Part shown: positions 54,089-62,724 of the stretch, piece by piece
Numbering within the stretch: position 1 is the stretch's first letter
How the letters are laid out: every line of letters begins with the position of its first letter
DNA from: Galbibacter kalidii
Lineage (GTDB): Bacteria; Bacteroidota; Bacteroidia; Flavobacteriales; Flavobacteriaceae
Assembly (NCBI RefSeq): GCF_026241135.1
Contig: NZ_JAPFGA010000003.1
Coordinates: 62,001-126,000 of the forward strand
DNA: 64,000 nucleotides
Reading direction: 5' to 3'
Notes under the pieces: generated by a model
What the model saw: the letters and a program-made list of their open reading frames with translations, nothing else
Databases searched by the model: none
What the model was told of the DNA's origin: nothing
Made by a program: the position numbers and the translations under genes

Positions 54089-54112
54089 AAGACTGTCCTT
54101 TTGGACAGCCTT
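54089..54112 (-). terminator. Intrinsic terminator of rpsF-rpsR-rplI
   Basis: A 10-base stem with one A-C mismatch (AAGACTGTCC / GGACAGCCTT) and a TTTT loop is followed on the minus strand by a run of T. It lies 27 bases after the rplI stop and just before the TonB receptor gene start. Confidence 0.75.
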
Positions 54113-54139
54113 AATATTTTATTAACCTATAATTGTTGA

Positions 54140-54595
54140 TTACTTAGCTTCCGCTACCACTTCAAATGGAAAATCTACAACTACTTCTCTGTGCAATCTT
54201 ATGGTTGCCTCGTAAGGCCCGGCAACTTTTACATTACCTCCCAAGATGCTGATATATTTCTTTTCGATTTCGATATCTGCTTCTTTTTTAATGACCGCAG
54301 AAAGGTCAGCATTACTTATAGAACCAAACAATTTATTTCCGGCACCGGCTTTAGCAGAGATCTTGATCTCAAGATCTTTAAGTTTATCAGCAATTTTTTG
54401 AGCATCATCAATAATCTTTTTCTCTTTGAAGGCTCTTTGCTTCAAGTTCTCAGCCAATACTTTTTTAGCAGAGCTGGTAGCCAATATAGCTTGACCTTGT
54501 GGGATTAAATAGTTACGTCCGTAACCATTTTTTACAGTTACCACATCGTCTTTAAAACCTAAGTTTTCTACGTCTTTCTTTAATATTAATTCCAT
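54140..54595 (-). CDS. rplI: 50S ribosomal protein L9
   Basis: This 151-residue protein binds 23S rRNA at the base of the L1 stalk. The N-terminal domain (MELILKKDVENLGFKDDVVTVKNGYGRNYLIP) is highly conserved. A long central helix and a C-terminal domain (KLFGSISNADLSAVIKKE) follow. It is the last gene of the S6-S18-L9 operon, 13 bases after rpsR, and a hairpin terminator follows. Confidence 0.97.
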   Translation of the reverse strand: MELILKKDVENLGFKDDVVTVKNGYGRNYLIPQGQAILATSSAKKVLAENLKQRAFKEKKIIDDAQKIADKLKDLEIKISAKAGAGNKLFGSISNADLSAVIKKEADIEIEKKYISILGGNVKVAGPYEATIRLHREVVVDFPFEVVAEAK

Positions 54596-54608
54596 GGTTA
54601 CCTTCCTT

Positions 54609-54905
54609 TTATTTTAATAAATCTGCTACATACGGCATTAAAGCTAAGTGACGAGCTCTTTTGATAGCTACAGACACTTTTCTTTGATACTTCAACGATG
54701 TTCCGGTTAACCTTCTAGGTAAAATTTTACCTTGTTCATTAACCAATTTCAATAAAAACTCAGGATCTTTATAATCGATATATTTGATTCCTGACTTTTT
54801 GAAACGACAATATTTCTTTGTCTTATTGGTCTCTATATTAAGCGGAGTAAGATATCTGATCTCTCCGTCTTTTTTTCCTTTTGCTTGTTGCTCTATTGAT
54901 GACAT
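54609..54905 (-). CDS. rpsR: 30S ribosomal protein S18
   Basis: This 98-residue protein pairs with S6 on the 30S platform. The conserved core [20 protein letters not shown]-like stretch, [34 protein letters not shown], is intact. It lies between rpsF (5 bases away) and rplI. No ssb gene is inserted, unlike in many Proteobacteria and Firmicutes. Confidence 0.97.
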   Translation of the reverse strand: MSSIEQQAKGKKDGEIRYLTPLNIETNKTKKYCRFKKSGIKYIDYKDPEFLLKLVNEQGKILPRRLTGTSLKYQRKVSVAIKRARHLALMPYVADLLK

Positions 54906-54910
54906 AATGA

Positions 54911-55249
54911 TTAAGCTTTTTCGTTAAGTTTTTTTCTTCTTTTTTCTGCCCAAGCTATAGCGTGTTTATCCAACTTTACAGTTAGATAACGCATAACTCG
55001 CTCGTCGCGTCTAAATTCCAATTCAAAAGGCTCAATTGCTTCACCGGCAACTTTAAATTCAAAAAGGTGGTAGAATCCACTTTTTTTGTTTTGGATCGGG
55101 TAAGCTAGCTTTTTAAGCCCCCAATCTTCTTTCGACACAAATTCTGCCCCTTTAGAGGTTAAGAAATCTTCAAATTTCTTAACTGTTTCCTTTATCTGGG
55201 TCTCAGATAAAACGGGATTTAGAATGAAAACAGTTTCGTAATGACTCAT
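54911..55249 (-). CDS. rpsF: 30S ribosomal protein S6
   Basis: This 112-residue protein has the ferredoxin-like fold of S6, with [24 protein letters not shown] at the N-terminus and the basic [26 protein letters not shown] at the C-terminus. It opens the S6-S18-L9 operon behind an excellent Bacteroidota promoter at 55282-55312. S6-S18 complexes autoregulate this operon in other phyla; no matching leader structure was recognised here. Confidence 0.97.
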   Translation of the reverse strand: MSHYETVFILNPVLSETQIKETVKKFEDFLTSKGAEFVSKEDWGLKKLAYPIQNKKSGFYHLFEFKVAGEAIEPFELEFRRDERVMRYLTVKLDKHAIAWAEKRRKKLNEKA

Positions 55250-55281
55250 AATTTGAAATAATTATTTTAAATTTAAGGCTG

Positions 55282-55312
55282 CAAAAGTATAGTTTATTAT
55301 TTTAATTACAAA
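55282..55312 (-). promoter_or_regulatory. Consensus promoter of the rpsF operon
   Basis: On the minus strand TTTG (55309-55312), 19 bases and TACTTTTG (55282-55289) match the Bacteroidota -33/-7 consensus exactly in sequence and spacing. Transcription would begin about 25 bases before the rpsF ATG. Confidence 0.75.
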
Positions 55313-55458
55313 CATCTCACTAGATATTTCGACAAAATAAGGGTAAAAACCCCCTTTTGTCAACAGATTTTCCCTGTTTCACAACATATTCTTTGCTTCA
55401 CCTTCCTTTTTTCACTACTATTGTATAGTCAATTATCCAACCTCTTTACCTAGATGTA

Positions 55459-56151
55459 ATGAAAATGAATTGTATTATAGTAGATGACTCCAGCATCCAA
55501 CGGATGTCTGTAGCCAGATTAATCAAAAACCACCCGATGCTCAACCTCGTGGCTGAATATAGCAATGCTATTGAGGCCAGGAATGGTTTGAAAAACCAAA
55601 AGATAGATCTTATCTTTTTGGATATCGAAATGCCAGTAGTCAACGGTTTTGACCTTTTGGAGGCTTTAAGCGATCCACCTCAGGTCATTTTGATTACGGG
55701 AAGTGCCCAATATGCGCTTAAAGCATTTGACTATGATGTGACAGATTATCTCCACAAACCCATCACACAAGAACGCTTTGAAGCCTCTGTAAAGAGAGCA
55801 CAGGATAACTTTAAGCTGAAAGTAGCTAATAAAGAAGATGACGAACACATCTTTGTAAAGAGCAACTTGAAGAAGCGAAAAGTATTCCTGAACGAGATCA
55901 ATTGGGTAGAAGCGCTTGGGGATTACATCAAATTGGTTACTGAAGAGGCCAACATCGTGATTCTGTCTACTATGAAGTCTTTTGAAAAACAGCTTCCTGA
56001 AGATCGTTTTTTAAGAATTCACAAATCGTATATCGTCAATCTTGACAAAGTAGAGAAATTCAACAGTAAAAATGTAGAAGTAAACGGAAAGCAAATTCCA
56101 CTGAGCAGAAACAAAAAGCAGGAACTTTCAGAAGCTTTAAGTAATTCTTAG
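55459..56151 (+). CDS. LytTR-type response regulator
   Basis: This 230-residue regulator has a receiver domain with acidic residues Asp9 and Asp10, the phosphoacceptor Asp55 in LIFLDIEMPVVNG, and YLHKPIT with the conserved Lys. A LytTR DNA-binding domain occupies residues ~130-228 (IFVKSNLKKRKVFLNEINWVEALGDYIKLVT, then RIHKSYIVNLDKVEKF). No partner histidine kinase is adjacent. It is convergent with priA, and the two stops are one base apart. Confidence 0.93.
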   Translation: MKMNCIIVDDSSIQRMSVARLIKNHPMLNLVAEYSNAIEARNGLKNQKIDLIFLDIEMPVVNGFDLLEALSDPPQVILITGSAQYALKAFDYDVTDYLHKPITQERFEASVKRAQDNFKLKVANKEDDEHIFVKSNLKKRKVFLNEINWVEALGDYIKLVTEEANIVILSTMKSFEKQLPEDRFLRIHKSYIVNLDKVEKFNSKNVEVNGKQIPLSRNKKQELSEALSNS

Positions 56152-56152
56152 T

Positions 56153-58615
56153 TTAGTACGCATCTACATTATAAATAAGCCTGACACTTCTATAGGCTGC
56201 AATCGCTTGAAAGCTCTTATTAATTCTTTTTATGGATAATTTTGTCTGTTTTATGGATTGATCCCTAGGAATTTTTATCACAATATCCTTTAAATATTCA
56301 TTTCTTATTCTCGAAACCGGAGGAAATTCAGGTCCCAGTATCTCCATTCGTGTGTTCTTATCAAAAACCGTATGTAAGGCCTTGGCAAACCAACCACTAG
56401 CCTCATTTACCTTGTTGTAATCTCTGTGTTTGAACGTTATTTTCAAAATCCGTGTAAAAGGAGGGTACTTAAACTGCTTACGCTCATTCCACTGATCCAT
56501 AAACATTTCTGAATACCGATTCATGGAAGCCTGCTGCAATATTTGATGATACGGATTATAGGTCTGAATGATCACCTTCCCTCTTTTTTGTGTTCGTCCT
56601 GCTCTTCCTGCCACTTGCTGGATCAATTGAAAACTCCGTTCATGCGCCCTAAAATCAGGGAAATTCAGCAAGGTATCGGCATTCATGATCCCCACCAAGC
56701 TCACATTCCTAAAATCCAGCCCTTTGGTAAGCATCTGCGTTCCCACCAAAATATCAATTTCCAATTGTTCAAAAGCCGTTATGATCTTTTCATAACCGTG
56801 TTTTCCGCGTGTGGTATCAGAATCCATCCGACCAACTCTCGAATCCGGAAAAAGTTTTTTCAACTCATCTTCTATTTGCTCTGTTCCGAAGCCCTTGGTG
56901 TCCAATTCACTACTTCCGCAGGCAAGACAGGCTTGTTGAAGCGCCATCGCATAGCCACAATAATGGCAACGCAATTGGTTTTTATACTGATGATAGGTCA
57001 GGCTCACATCACAATTCGGACATTGTGGCGAGTGGCCGCAGGTGTTACATTCTAAAATAGGGGCATAACCTCGTCTGTTTTGAAAGACAATAACTTGTTC
57101 GCCATTCTCCAAAACCTCTTGTATCTCCTCGATCAATCGGTCTGAGAAATGTCCGGTCATTCGTTTTTTCCTATATTTCTCTTTGATATCGGTCAGTTCA
57201 ATATCGGGCATCAATACATCGCCATAACGCCTGTTGATCTCCACCAACCTGTATTTCCCCTTTTTGGCATTATAGTAGCTTTCAACTGCCGGTGTGGCCG
57301 TTCCCAAGAGTGTTTTCGCCTGATGCATGGAAGCGAGCACAATAGCTGCATCCCTTGCATGATAGCGAGGTGCGGGGTCAAATTGCTTAAACGAAGTTTC
57401 GTGTTCTTCATCCACTATGATCAGCCCCAGATTTGAAAACGGTAATAAAACCGCCGAACGCGCCCCTATCACAATTTGGGTCTTGCCGTCGTTCTTCAGT
57501 ATGTTATTCCAGACTTCTACCCGCTCGTTGACCGAATATTTGGAGTGGTACACACTTACTTTATCTCCGAAATAATCCTGTAAACGCTTGATCAATTGTG
57601 TAGTCAACGCTATTTCGGGCAATAGGTACAACACCTGCTTTTCTTCAGTAAGCAAACGTTCTATCAACTTTACATACACCTCTGTTTTTCCTGAGGAAGT
57701 AACGCCATGTAAAAGTACTATATCATCAGTTTTAAAATACTCCTTGATTTCTCCCAAGGCCGCTGCTTGATATTGATTTAAAGATTTTGTGTCTGAAACC
57801 TCTTTGCCGTCATATTGTACGCGATCCTGCTGAATGTAATACTCATCCAAAATTTCCTTCTCCACCAAGGCCTTGAGCACAGAATACGAAGCTTTACTCT
57901 TTTCTTCCAGTTCCTTTACCCGGATTGGCTTTTTGGACACCGCTTTCAAAGAAAACAAGGTTATAATAACTTCTTTTTGTTTAGGGGCACGGTTTAATGT
58001 GTTCAATAAAAAGTTCAGGCTTTCATCTGAAGCGTAATTTGAATTCAACTTTACATACCTCACCATTTTGGGTTTGTATTGCTCATAAACCTCTTCTTTC
58101 AGCAAGATGACATTTTTTTCCAATAGTCGCTTCAATACCGGAAGTACATTCTTCCTATCAACAATACTGCTTACCTCGTGTACTTTTAACATCGATTGAT
58201 GCTGAAGGGCTTCATAGATTAACCATTCATCATCTTTAAGATCTTCTTCATCTACATCTACCGAATCACTCTTGAGAATGAGTGTCTCGCTTTCCAACAA
58301 AAAAGCCGACGGAACAGCTGCTTTGAACACCTCTCCTAGCGTACACATATAATATGAAGCAATCCACTCCCAATGTTGTAGTTGTTTGGGAGTGATGATG
58401 GGAGTTTCATCCAGTATTTGGTCAATTTCCTTGGCTTTATATGTTTCCGGAGCTTTTTCGTGCACCTTGTACACCAATCCCGTGTAGATTTTTGATTTCC
58501 CGAAAGGTACTGCCACCCGCATACCGGGCTGAAGAAAAGAAGCCTCCCTTTCTGATATACTATAAGTAAAGGTTTTTTCTAAAGGAATAGGCAATACAAC
58601 ATCGATAAAATGCAT
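56153..58615 (-). CDS. priA: Primosomal protein N' (replication restart helicase)
   Basis: This 820-residue superfamily 2 helicase restarts stalled replication forks. The N-terminal 3'-DNA-binding domain (VVLPIPLEKTFTYSI, RVAVPFGKSKIYTGLV) is followed by Walker A in GVTSSGKTEVYVKL near residues 303-316 and DEEH in IIVDEEHETSFKQ. The zinc-binding insert is near residues 521-566 (CNTCGHSPQCPNC, CHYCGYAM, CLACGS). Helicase motifs QVAGRAGR and QTYNP lie in the C-terminal half. The length is normal for Bacteroidota PriA. Confidence 0.96.
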   Translation of the reverse strand: MHFIDVVLPIPLEKTFTYSISEREASFLQPGMRVAVPFGKSKIYTGLVYKVHEKAPETYKAKEIDQILDETPIITPKQLQHWEWIASYYMCTLGEVFKAAVPSAFLLESETLILKSDSVDVDEEDLKDDEWLIYEALQHQSMLKVHEVSSIVDRKNVLPVLKRLLEKNVILLKEEVYEQYKPKMVRYVKLNSNYASDESLNFLLNTLNRAPKQKEVIITLFSLKAVSKKPIRVKELEEKSKASYSVLKALVEKEILDEYYIQQDRVQYDGKEVSDTKSLNQYQAAALGEIKEYFKTDDIVLLHGVTSSGKTEVYVKLIERLLTEEKQVLYLLPEIALTTQLIKRLQDYFGDKVSVYHSKYSVNERVEVWNNILKNDGKTQIVIGARSAVLLPFSNLGLIIVDEEHETSFKQFDPAPRYHARDAAIVLASMHQAKTLLGTATPAVESYYNAKKGKYRLVEINRRYGDVLMPDIELTDIKEKYRKKRMTGHFSDRLIEEIQEVLENGEQVIVFQNRRGYAPILECNTCGHSPQCPNCDVSLTYHQYKNQLRCHYCGYAMALQQACLACGSSELDTKGFGTEQIEDELKKLFPDSRVGRMDSDTTRGKHGYEKIITAFEQLEIDILVGTQMLTKGLDFRNVSLVGIMNADTLLNFPDFRAHERSFQLIQQVAGRAGRTQKRGKVIIQTYNPYHQILQQASMNRYSEMFMDQWNERKQFKYPPFTRILKITFKHRDYNKVNEASGWFAKALHTVFDKNTRMEILGPEFPPVSRIRNEYLKDIVIKIPRDQSIKQTKLSIKRINKSFQAIAAYRSVRLIYNVDAY

Positions 58616-58700
58616 GAAACCACTTTAATATTACTAAGTATAACGCAGCTTGGATTAACAGCGATTTGGTATTTTCTGAAACGGTTTTTTCTTTCTAAGA

Positions 58701-59132
58701 TCAGCCTTGAACCCTATGCCATACTTGAGTTCTGAAGAGGAACGCAATATACCCTCTTACATTCAGTATGTTGTCATCCTCTTCATCTACCCAAAGCTTA
58801 CATCTGTATTCTTTTCCCTTTTTCGGATCTAGGATGGTTCCGCCTTCATATTTGTCTCCATCTTTTTCAAGGCCTTCAATAATAACCAACCCTAAAATTC
58901 GCTGGTCTTTTTTTACGCCCGTACATTTATCACATATGGCATCCACCCTGTCTTTGTTCAAGATTTCTACCACTTTTCCGTAAACCTTACCTCCTTCTTC
59001 ATAAATCTCAACAATGGATTTGGCTTCTCCGGTTTCATCATCTATGGTTTTCCACTTTCCAAAAACTGTTTGGGAATGAGCAGATAAACCAAACACAAGA
59101 ATAAAAGACACTAATAATAATATTTTTTGCAT
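58701..59132 (-). CDS. DUF2147 exported protein
   Basis: This 143-residue protein has a signal peptide ending near SAHSQ (residue 20). The DUF2147 pattern follows: GKWKTIDDETGEAKSIVEIYEEGGKVYGKVVEIL, a CDKCTG pair, GGTILDPKKGKEYRCKL and RGYIAFLFRTQVWHRV. It should be a small periplasmic or surface beta-barrel-like protein. It lies 12 bases after the YihY/BrkB-like gene and appears to be the last gene of the nadC operon. Its function is not established. Confidence 0.9.
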   Translation of the reverse strand: MQKILLLVSFILVFGLSAHSQTVFGKWKTIDDETGEAKSIVEIYEEGGKVYGKVVEILNKDRVDAICDKCTGVKKDQRILGLVIIEGLEKDGDKYEGGTILDPKKGKEYRCKLWVDEEDDNILNVRGYIAFLFRTQVWHRVQG

Positions 59133-59144
59133 CGTATTTACTTT

Positions 59145-60086
59145 TTAATAATTTCGCCTCAAACTTCTCAGCGAAGCGTTCAATTCAAATCCTAAAAGCA
59201 GTATATTCGAATTGATCCAAATATAAAGCATTAATATAAGTAACGCTCCGATAGACCCGTATATTTCGTTGTATTGAGAAAAATTTTCAATGTAAATCCC
59301 AAACAAATAGGTCGTTACTATGATCAAAAATGTGGTTAAAATGGAACCGGGAGAAAAGAAACGGGTTTGCTTCCCTTCGGTAGTGCCAAAATAATAAAGC
59401 ACAGAGGTTGTTAAGAACGTAATAATGACAAAGAACATGAACCTTCCTATACGCACTCCAATGGTATCCCCTCGTTCTATATCAAATCCATTGGTTTTGG
59501 CTGCCAATTCACTTAGATACTGTACAATGTAGATCTCATAAAAAATAAATCCAACCACACTGGCCAAAAACATAAATGCTACTAATAAGGCCACACACAG
59601 CGCAACAATGTATTGATTGATCACATTTCTATTGATCGTAACGTGATAAGAGGTTTCAAATCCGCCAAAAATGGCGTTAATCCCATTGGCCATTAAAAAA
59701 ATGGACAAGAAAAATACTGATGACAGCAAACTACCACGACGTTTACTCACAATATCCTCAATGACAGCATCGAAGAAATTTGCCGTTTGTGGCGGCAACA
59801 GACTTTCAATAAAATAAATAAAATCGGATTGAAACCCTTCTAAAGGTACATAAGGAATCAAATTAAGCACAAACAAAAGAAAGGGAAAAATAGCCATAAA
59901 GAAGCTGAATGAAATAGCACCGGCCCTGTATGTAAGTGCTCCTTTTACGATTCCGATAAAATACATTTCAGTAAGATCGTAAACTGAAAGTCCTTCAAAA
60001 CCAGGAAGTTTTATTTTCTTTAAAAACTTGACAATCAAGTTAATTACTGGAATTTTTTCAAGTTTTTCTTCAATTTCTACAGACAT
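59145..60086 (-). CDS. YihY/BrkB-family inner membrane protein
   Basis: The start at 60086 (MSVEIEEKLEKIPVINLIVKFLKK) lies 2 bases beyond the nadC stop, giving 313 residues; an upstream in-frame ATG at 60224 would overlap nadC by 136 bases and is rejected. About six membrane segments are present, with the family motif GALTYRAGAISFSFFMAIFPFLLF near residues 67-90 and a polar LPPQTANFFD loop. The family was once annotated as RNase BN; its true role, possibly transport or envelope structure, is unknown. Confidence 0.88.
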   Translation of the reverse strand: MSVEIEEKLEKIPVINLIVKFLKKIKLPGFEGLSVYDLTEMYFIGIVKGALTYRAGAISFSFFMAIFPFLLFVLNLIPYVPLEGFQSDFIYFIESLLPPQTANFFDAVIEDIVSKRRGSLLSSVFFLSIFLMANGINAIFGGFETSYHVTINRNVINQYIVALCVALLVAFMFLASVVGFIFYEIYIVQYLSELAAKTNGFDIERGDTIGVRIGRFMFFVIITFLTTSVLYYFGTTEGKQTRFFSPGSILTTFLIIVTTYLFGIYIENFSQYNEIYGSIGALLILMLYIWINSNILLLGFELNASLRSLRRNY

Positions 60087-60088
60087 GC

Positions 60089-60946
60089 TTATACCGCTTT
60101 TAAACTTAAGTCCATATTGTAAATGGAATGTGTGAGTGCTCCCGAAGATATAAAATTCACGCCACACTCGGCATAGTTCCTTATTGTCTTTTCGTTGATC
60201 CCCCCAGAGGATTCTGTAAGACACTTATCCCCTATTAACTCGACCGCCTTTTGAGTATCTTCATAATTAAAATTATCCAGCAAAATCCTATAAACACCAC
60301 CGGCCTCCAATATTTTTTTTACCTCGGTGAGATCCCTTGCTTCCACAATTATTTTAAGATCTCTTTTCGTTTCTTTCAGATATTTCTTGGTTTTTTCGAT
60401 GGCTTCTATAACTCCCCCGGCAAAGTCAATATGGTTGTCTTTCAACATAATCATATCATACAAAGCAAACCTGTGGTTTTCACCCCCCCCTATCTTCACC
60501 GCCCATTTTTCGATCGCCCGTATTCCGGGCGTAGTCTTTCGGGTATCCAAGATCTTGGTTTTTGAGCCCTCCAACAGCTTCACATACCCTTGTGTTTTCG
60601 TCGCGATGGCACTCATGCGCTGCATGGAGTTGAGCACCAAACGCTCTGCTTTTAATATGGATTGTGAACTCCCTTCAACATAAAAAACAATATCACCCGG
60701 TTTGACCCTCTCCCCATCTTCAATCAACACCTCTATTTTTAGCTCAGCATCAACATAACTGAAGACCATCTCGGCAAACTTAATTCCGGCAATTATACCC
60801 CTGTCTTTCACCAAAAGCATCGCTTTCCCCTTGGCATCGGCGGGAATACAAGCCAGCGAACTGTGGTCGCCATCACCAACATCTTCCCGAATAGCATTGG
60901 TTATGATAATTTCCAATTCTTTTTGAAATTGTTTTTCTGAAATCAT
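60089..60946 (-). CDS. nadC: Nicotinate-nucleotide pyrophosphorylase (quinolinate phosphoribosyltransferase)
   Basis: This 285-residue enzyme converts quinolinate and PRPP to nicotinate mononucleotide in de novo NAD synthesis. Conserved segments include NSMQRMSAIATKT, LDTRKTTPGIRAIEKWAVKIGGGENHRF and MLKDNHID, which bind PRPP and quinolinate. The C-terminal SSGGINEKTIRNYAECGVNFISSGALTHS closes the barrel. It leads a three-gene minus-strand unit and is divergent from rlmH. nadA and nadB are not in the window. Confidence 0.96.
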   Translation of the reverse strand: MISEKQFQKELEIIITNAIREDVGDGDHSSLACIPADAKGKAMLLVKDRGIIAGIKFAEMVFSYVDAELKIEVLIEDGERVKPGDIVFYVEGSSQSILKAERLVLNSMQRMSAIATKTQGYVKLLEGSKTKILDTRKTTPGIRAIEKWAVKIGGGENHRFALYDMIMLKDNHIDFAGGVIEAIEKTKKYLKETKRDLKIIVEARDLTEVKKILEAGGVYRILLDNFNYEDTQKAVELIGDKCLTESSGGINEKTIRNYAECGVNFISSGALTHSIYNMDLSLKAV

Positions 60947-61054
60947 GTAGTCATGTTTTGCGCTAATTTATTAAAATCCTTTTTAGGGACGAATTTGAAA
61001 CGTTTATTTTTAATCAACAGTTCTCATATGCCTCGAAATTCCTAATTTTGCCGT

Positions 61055-61528
61055 ATGAACATCAAACTCATTGCCGTCGGGAAAACAGACGGAAAAGAAC
61101 TGAATACACTTACCGATCGCTATATAAAACGTTTGGGATTTTATGTGAATTTCAATTTTGAAATCATTCCCGATATTAAAAACGCTAAAAACCTTTCTGA
61201 AACACAACAAAAAGACAAGGAAGGAGAGCTTATTTTGAAAAAAATTGCTCCGACGGATTTGTTGGTTCTTCTCGACGAAAACGGAAAGACTTTTTCTTCA
61301 GAAGGATTTGCAAGTCATCTTCAAAAATATATGAACGCCGGTGTAAAACAACTGGTTTTTGTCATTGGTGGGCCTTATGGCTTTTCCGATAGTGTATATC
61401 AAAAAGCACAGGGAAAAATATCGCTATCCAAAATGACTTTTTCCCACCAGATGATCCGCTTGTTTTTTATTGAACAACTGTATCGCGGGTTTACCATTTT
61501 AAGAAATGAACCCTATCATCATAGATAA
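61055..61528 (+). CDS. rlmH: 23S rRNA pseudouridine-1915 N3-methyltransferase
   Basis: This 157-residue SPOUT methyltransferase modifies helix 69 of 23S rRNA using S-adenosylmethionine. The N-terminal MNIKLIAVGKTDGKELN, the SAM-binding knot VFVIGGPYGFSDSVYQ near residues 102-118 and the C-terminal SHQMIRLFFIEQLYRGFTILRNEPYHH are characteristic. The length is standard. The HAM1-type pyrophosphatase gene follows 15 bases later. Confidence 0.97.
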   Translation: MNIKLIAVGKTDGKELNTLTDRYIKRLGFYVNFNFEIIPDIKNAKNLSETQQKDKEGELILKKIAPTDLLVLLDENGKTFSSEGFASHLQKYMNAGVKQLVFVIGGPYGFSDSVYQKAQGKISLSKMTFSHQMIRLFFIEQLYRGFTILRNEPYHHR

Positions 61529-61543
61529 ATCAAACACATTAAT

Positions 61544-62125
61544 ATGAAACTCGTTTTTGCTACTCATAATAAAAACAAACTGGCTGAAGTAAAAGCCATT
61601 ATGCCTTCTCATATCGAACTCCTGAGTCTGGACGATATCGGCTGTACAGAAGACATTATAGAAAACGGAAGTACCATCGAAGAGAACGCCTCGATAAAAG
61701 CCGATTATATCTTAAAAAAATACCAAGTGAACTGCTTTGCGGATGATACCGGACTGGAAGTAGAAACACTCAACGGCGCTCCTGGTGTTTATTCAGCGCG
61801 ATATGCCGGCGATCAAAAAAGTGCGGAGGATAATATGGACAAACTCCTCGACGAACTAAAAGACAAAGACAACCGCAACGCTCGCTTTAAGACCGTAATT
61901 GCACTTCGTCTTCAAGAAGGGAAAAATGTTTTCACCGGCATCGTTAACGGGAAAATAACTACTGAAAAGCATGGCGGAAAAGGTTTTGGGTACGATCCCA
62001 TTTTTCAACCCAATGGTTATGATCAAACCTTTGCAGAGGTTTCAGCTGAAGAAAAAAATAACATCAGTCATCGGGGAAGAGCAATGCAACAACTCATTGA
62101 CTACCTTAAACTCAAAGCTAAATAA
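61544..62125 (+). CDS. HAM1/RdgB-type non-canonical purine NTP pyrophosphatase
   Basis: This 193-residue enzyme hydrolyses ITP, dITP and XTP to keep them out of nucleic acids. It has FATHNKNKLAEVKAI at the N-terminus, the metal-binding FADDTGLEVETLNGAPGVYSARYAG near residues 65-89, and GKGFGYDPIFQPNGYD plus ISHRGRA at the C-terminus. It lies between rlmH and a GNAT acetyltransferase gene, 6 bases from the latter, and all three may share a transcript. Confidence 0.95.
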   Translation: MKLVFATHNKNKLAEVKAIMPSHIELLSLDDIGCTEDIIENGSTIEENASIKADYILKKYQVNCFADDTGLEVETLNGAPGVYSARYAGDQKSAEDNMDKLLDELKDKDNRNARFKTVIALRLQEGKNVFTGIVNGKITTEKHGGKGFGYDPIFQPNGYDQTFAEVSAEEKNNISHRGRAMQQLIDYLKLKAK

Positions 62126-62131
62126 AGAATC

Positions 62132-62623
62132 ATGGTACTAACATATAAAGACATCGAAGAAAAGGATCTTCCCGTAGTGAAAGATATCTATGATTGGTAT
62201 ATCGCCAACTCCACCGCCACTTTTCATACAGAACCTATTTCTCTGTCAGCATTAAAAGAACTCCTGCATTTTGATCATCCGCTATACGATTCCCTTTTTA
62301 TTTATGCCGATGATAAGCTTGCCGGGTATTGTTTTACCACCCATTATAAGAAAAGACAGGCCTACGACCGCACCGCAGAGGTCACTATTTATCTAAAAAA
62401 TGGTTTTGGTGGAAAAGGAATCGGAAAAAAAGCCCTTGACCATATCGAAAAGAAAGCGAAAGAAAGCGGCATAAAAAGTTTGTTAGGAATCATTACTGGT
62501 GACAACAAAGCCAGTATTTCACTATTTACAAAGGCCGGGTATTTCCAGTGTGCTCATTTTAAAAATGTAGGAGAAAAGTTTGGAAAAATCCTGGATGTGG
62601 TCGGATATCAGAAGGAGGTTTGA
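62132..62623 (+). CDS. GNAT N-acetyltransferase of the phosphinothricin/methionine-sulfoximine type
   Basis: This 163-residue acetyltransferase has the acetyl-CoA motif YLKNGFGGKGIGKKALDHIEKKA near residues 87-109. The N-terminal DWYIANSTATFHTEPISL is typical of the PAT/MddA branch. Such enzymes acetylate amino-acid analogues, but substrates vary. It is last in a plus-strand run with rlmH and the pyrophosphatase. Its stop is followed by an A/G-rich dispersed repeat and then a convergent gene. Confidence 0.9.
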   Translation: MVLTYKDIEEKDLPVVKDIYDWYIANSTATFHTEPISLSALKELLHFDHPLYDSLFIYADDKLAGYCFTTHYKKRQAYDRTAEVTIYLKNGFGGKGIGKKALDHIEKKAKESGIKSLLGIITGDNKASISLFTKAGYFQCAHFKNVGEKFGKILDVVGYQKEV

Positions 62624-62656
62624 AATACGAAATTAGAAATATGAAGTTAGAAGTTG
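62621..62656 (+). repeat. Short A/G-rich dispersed repeat, copy 2
   Basis: GAAATACGAAATTAGAAATATGAAGTTAGAAGTT-type sequence (units of about 8-14 bases built on TTAGAAATAYGAAG) overlaps the GNAT stop codon and matches copy 1 at 50182-50219 in reverse orientation. Confidence 0.5.
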
Positions 62657-62724
62657 GGGGTGTGAAATTTGAAAGATAACGTGGATTGGTCTTACATCCT
62701 AAGCCCTAAAGTCTTTTATCAAGA

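Noticed and set aside
60087-60224. Extended N-terminus of the YihY/BrkB-like protein
   Set aside because: It would overlap nadC by 136 bases and lacks family similarity; the ATG at 60086 fits better.
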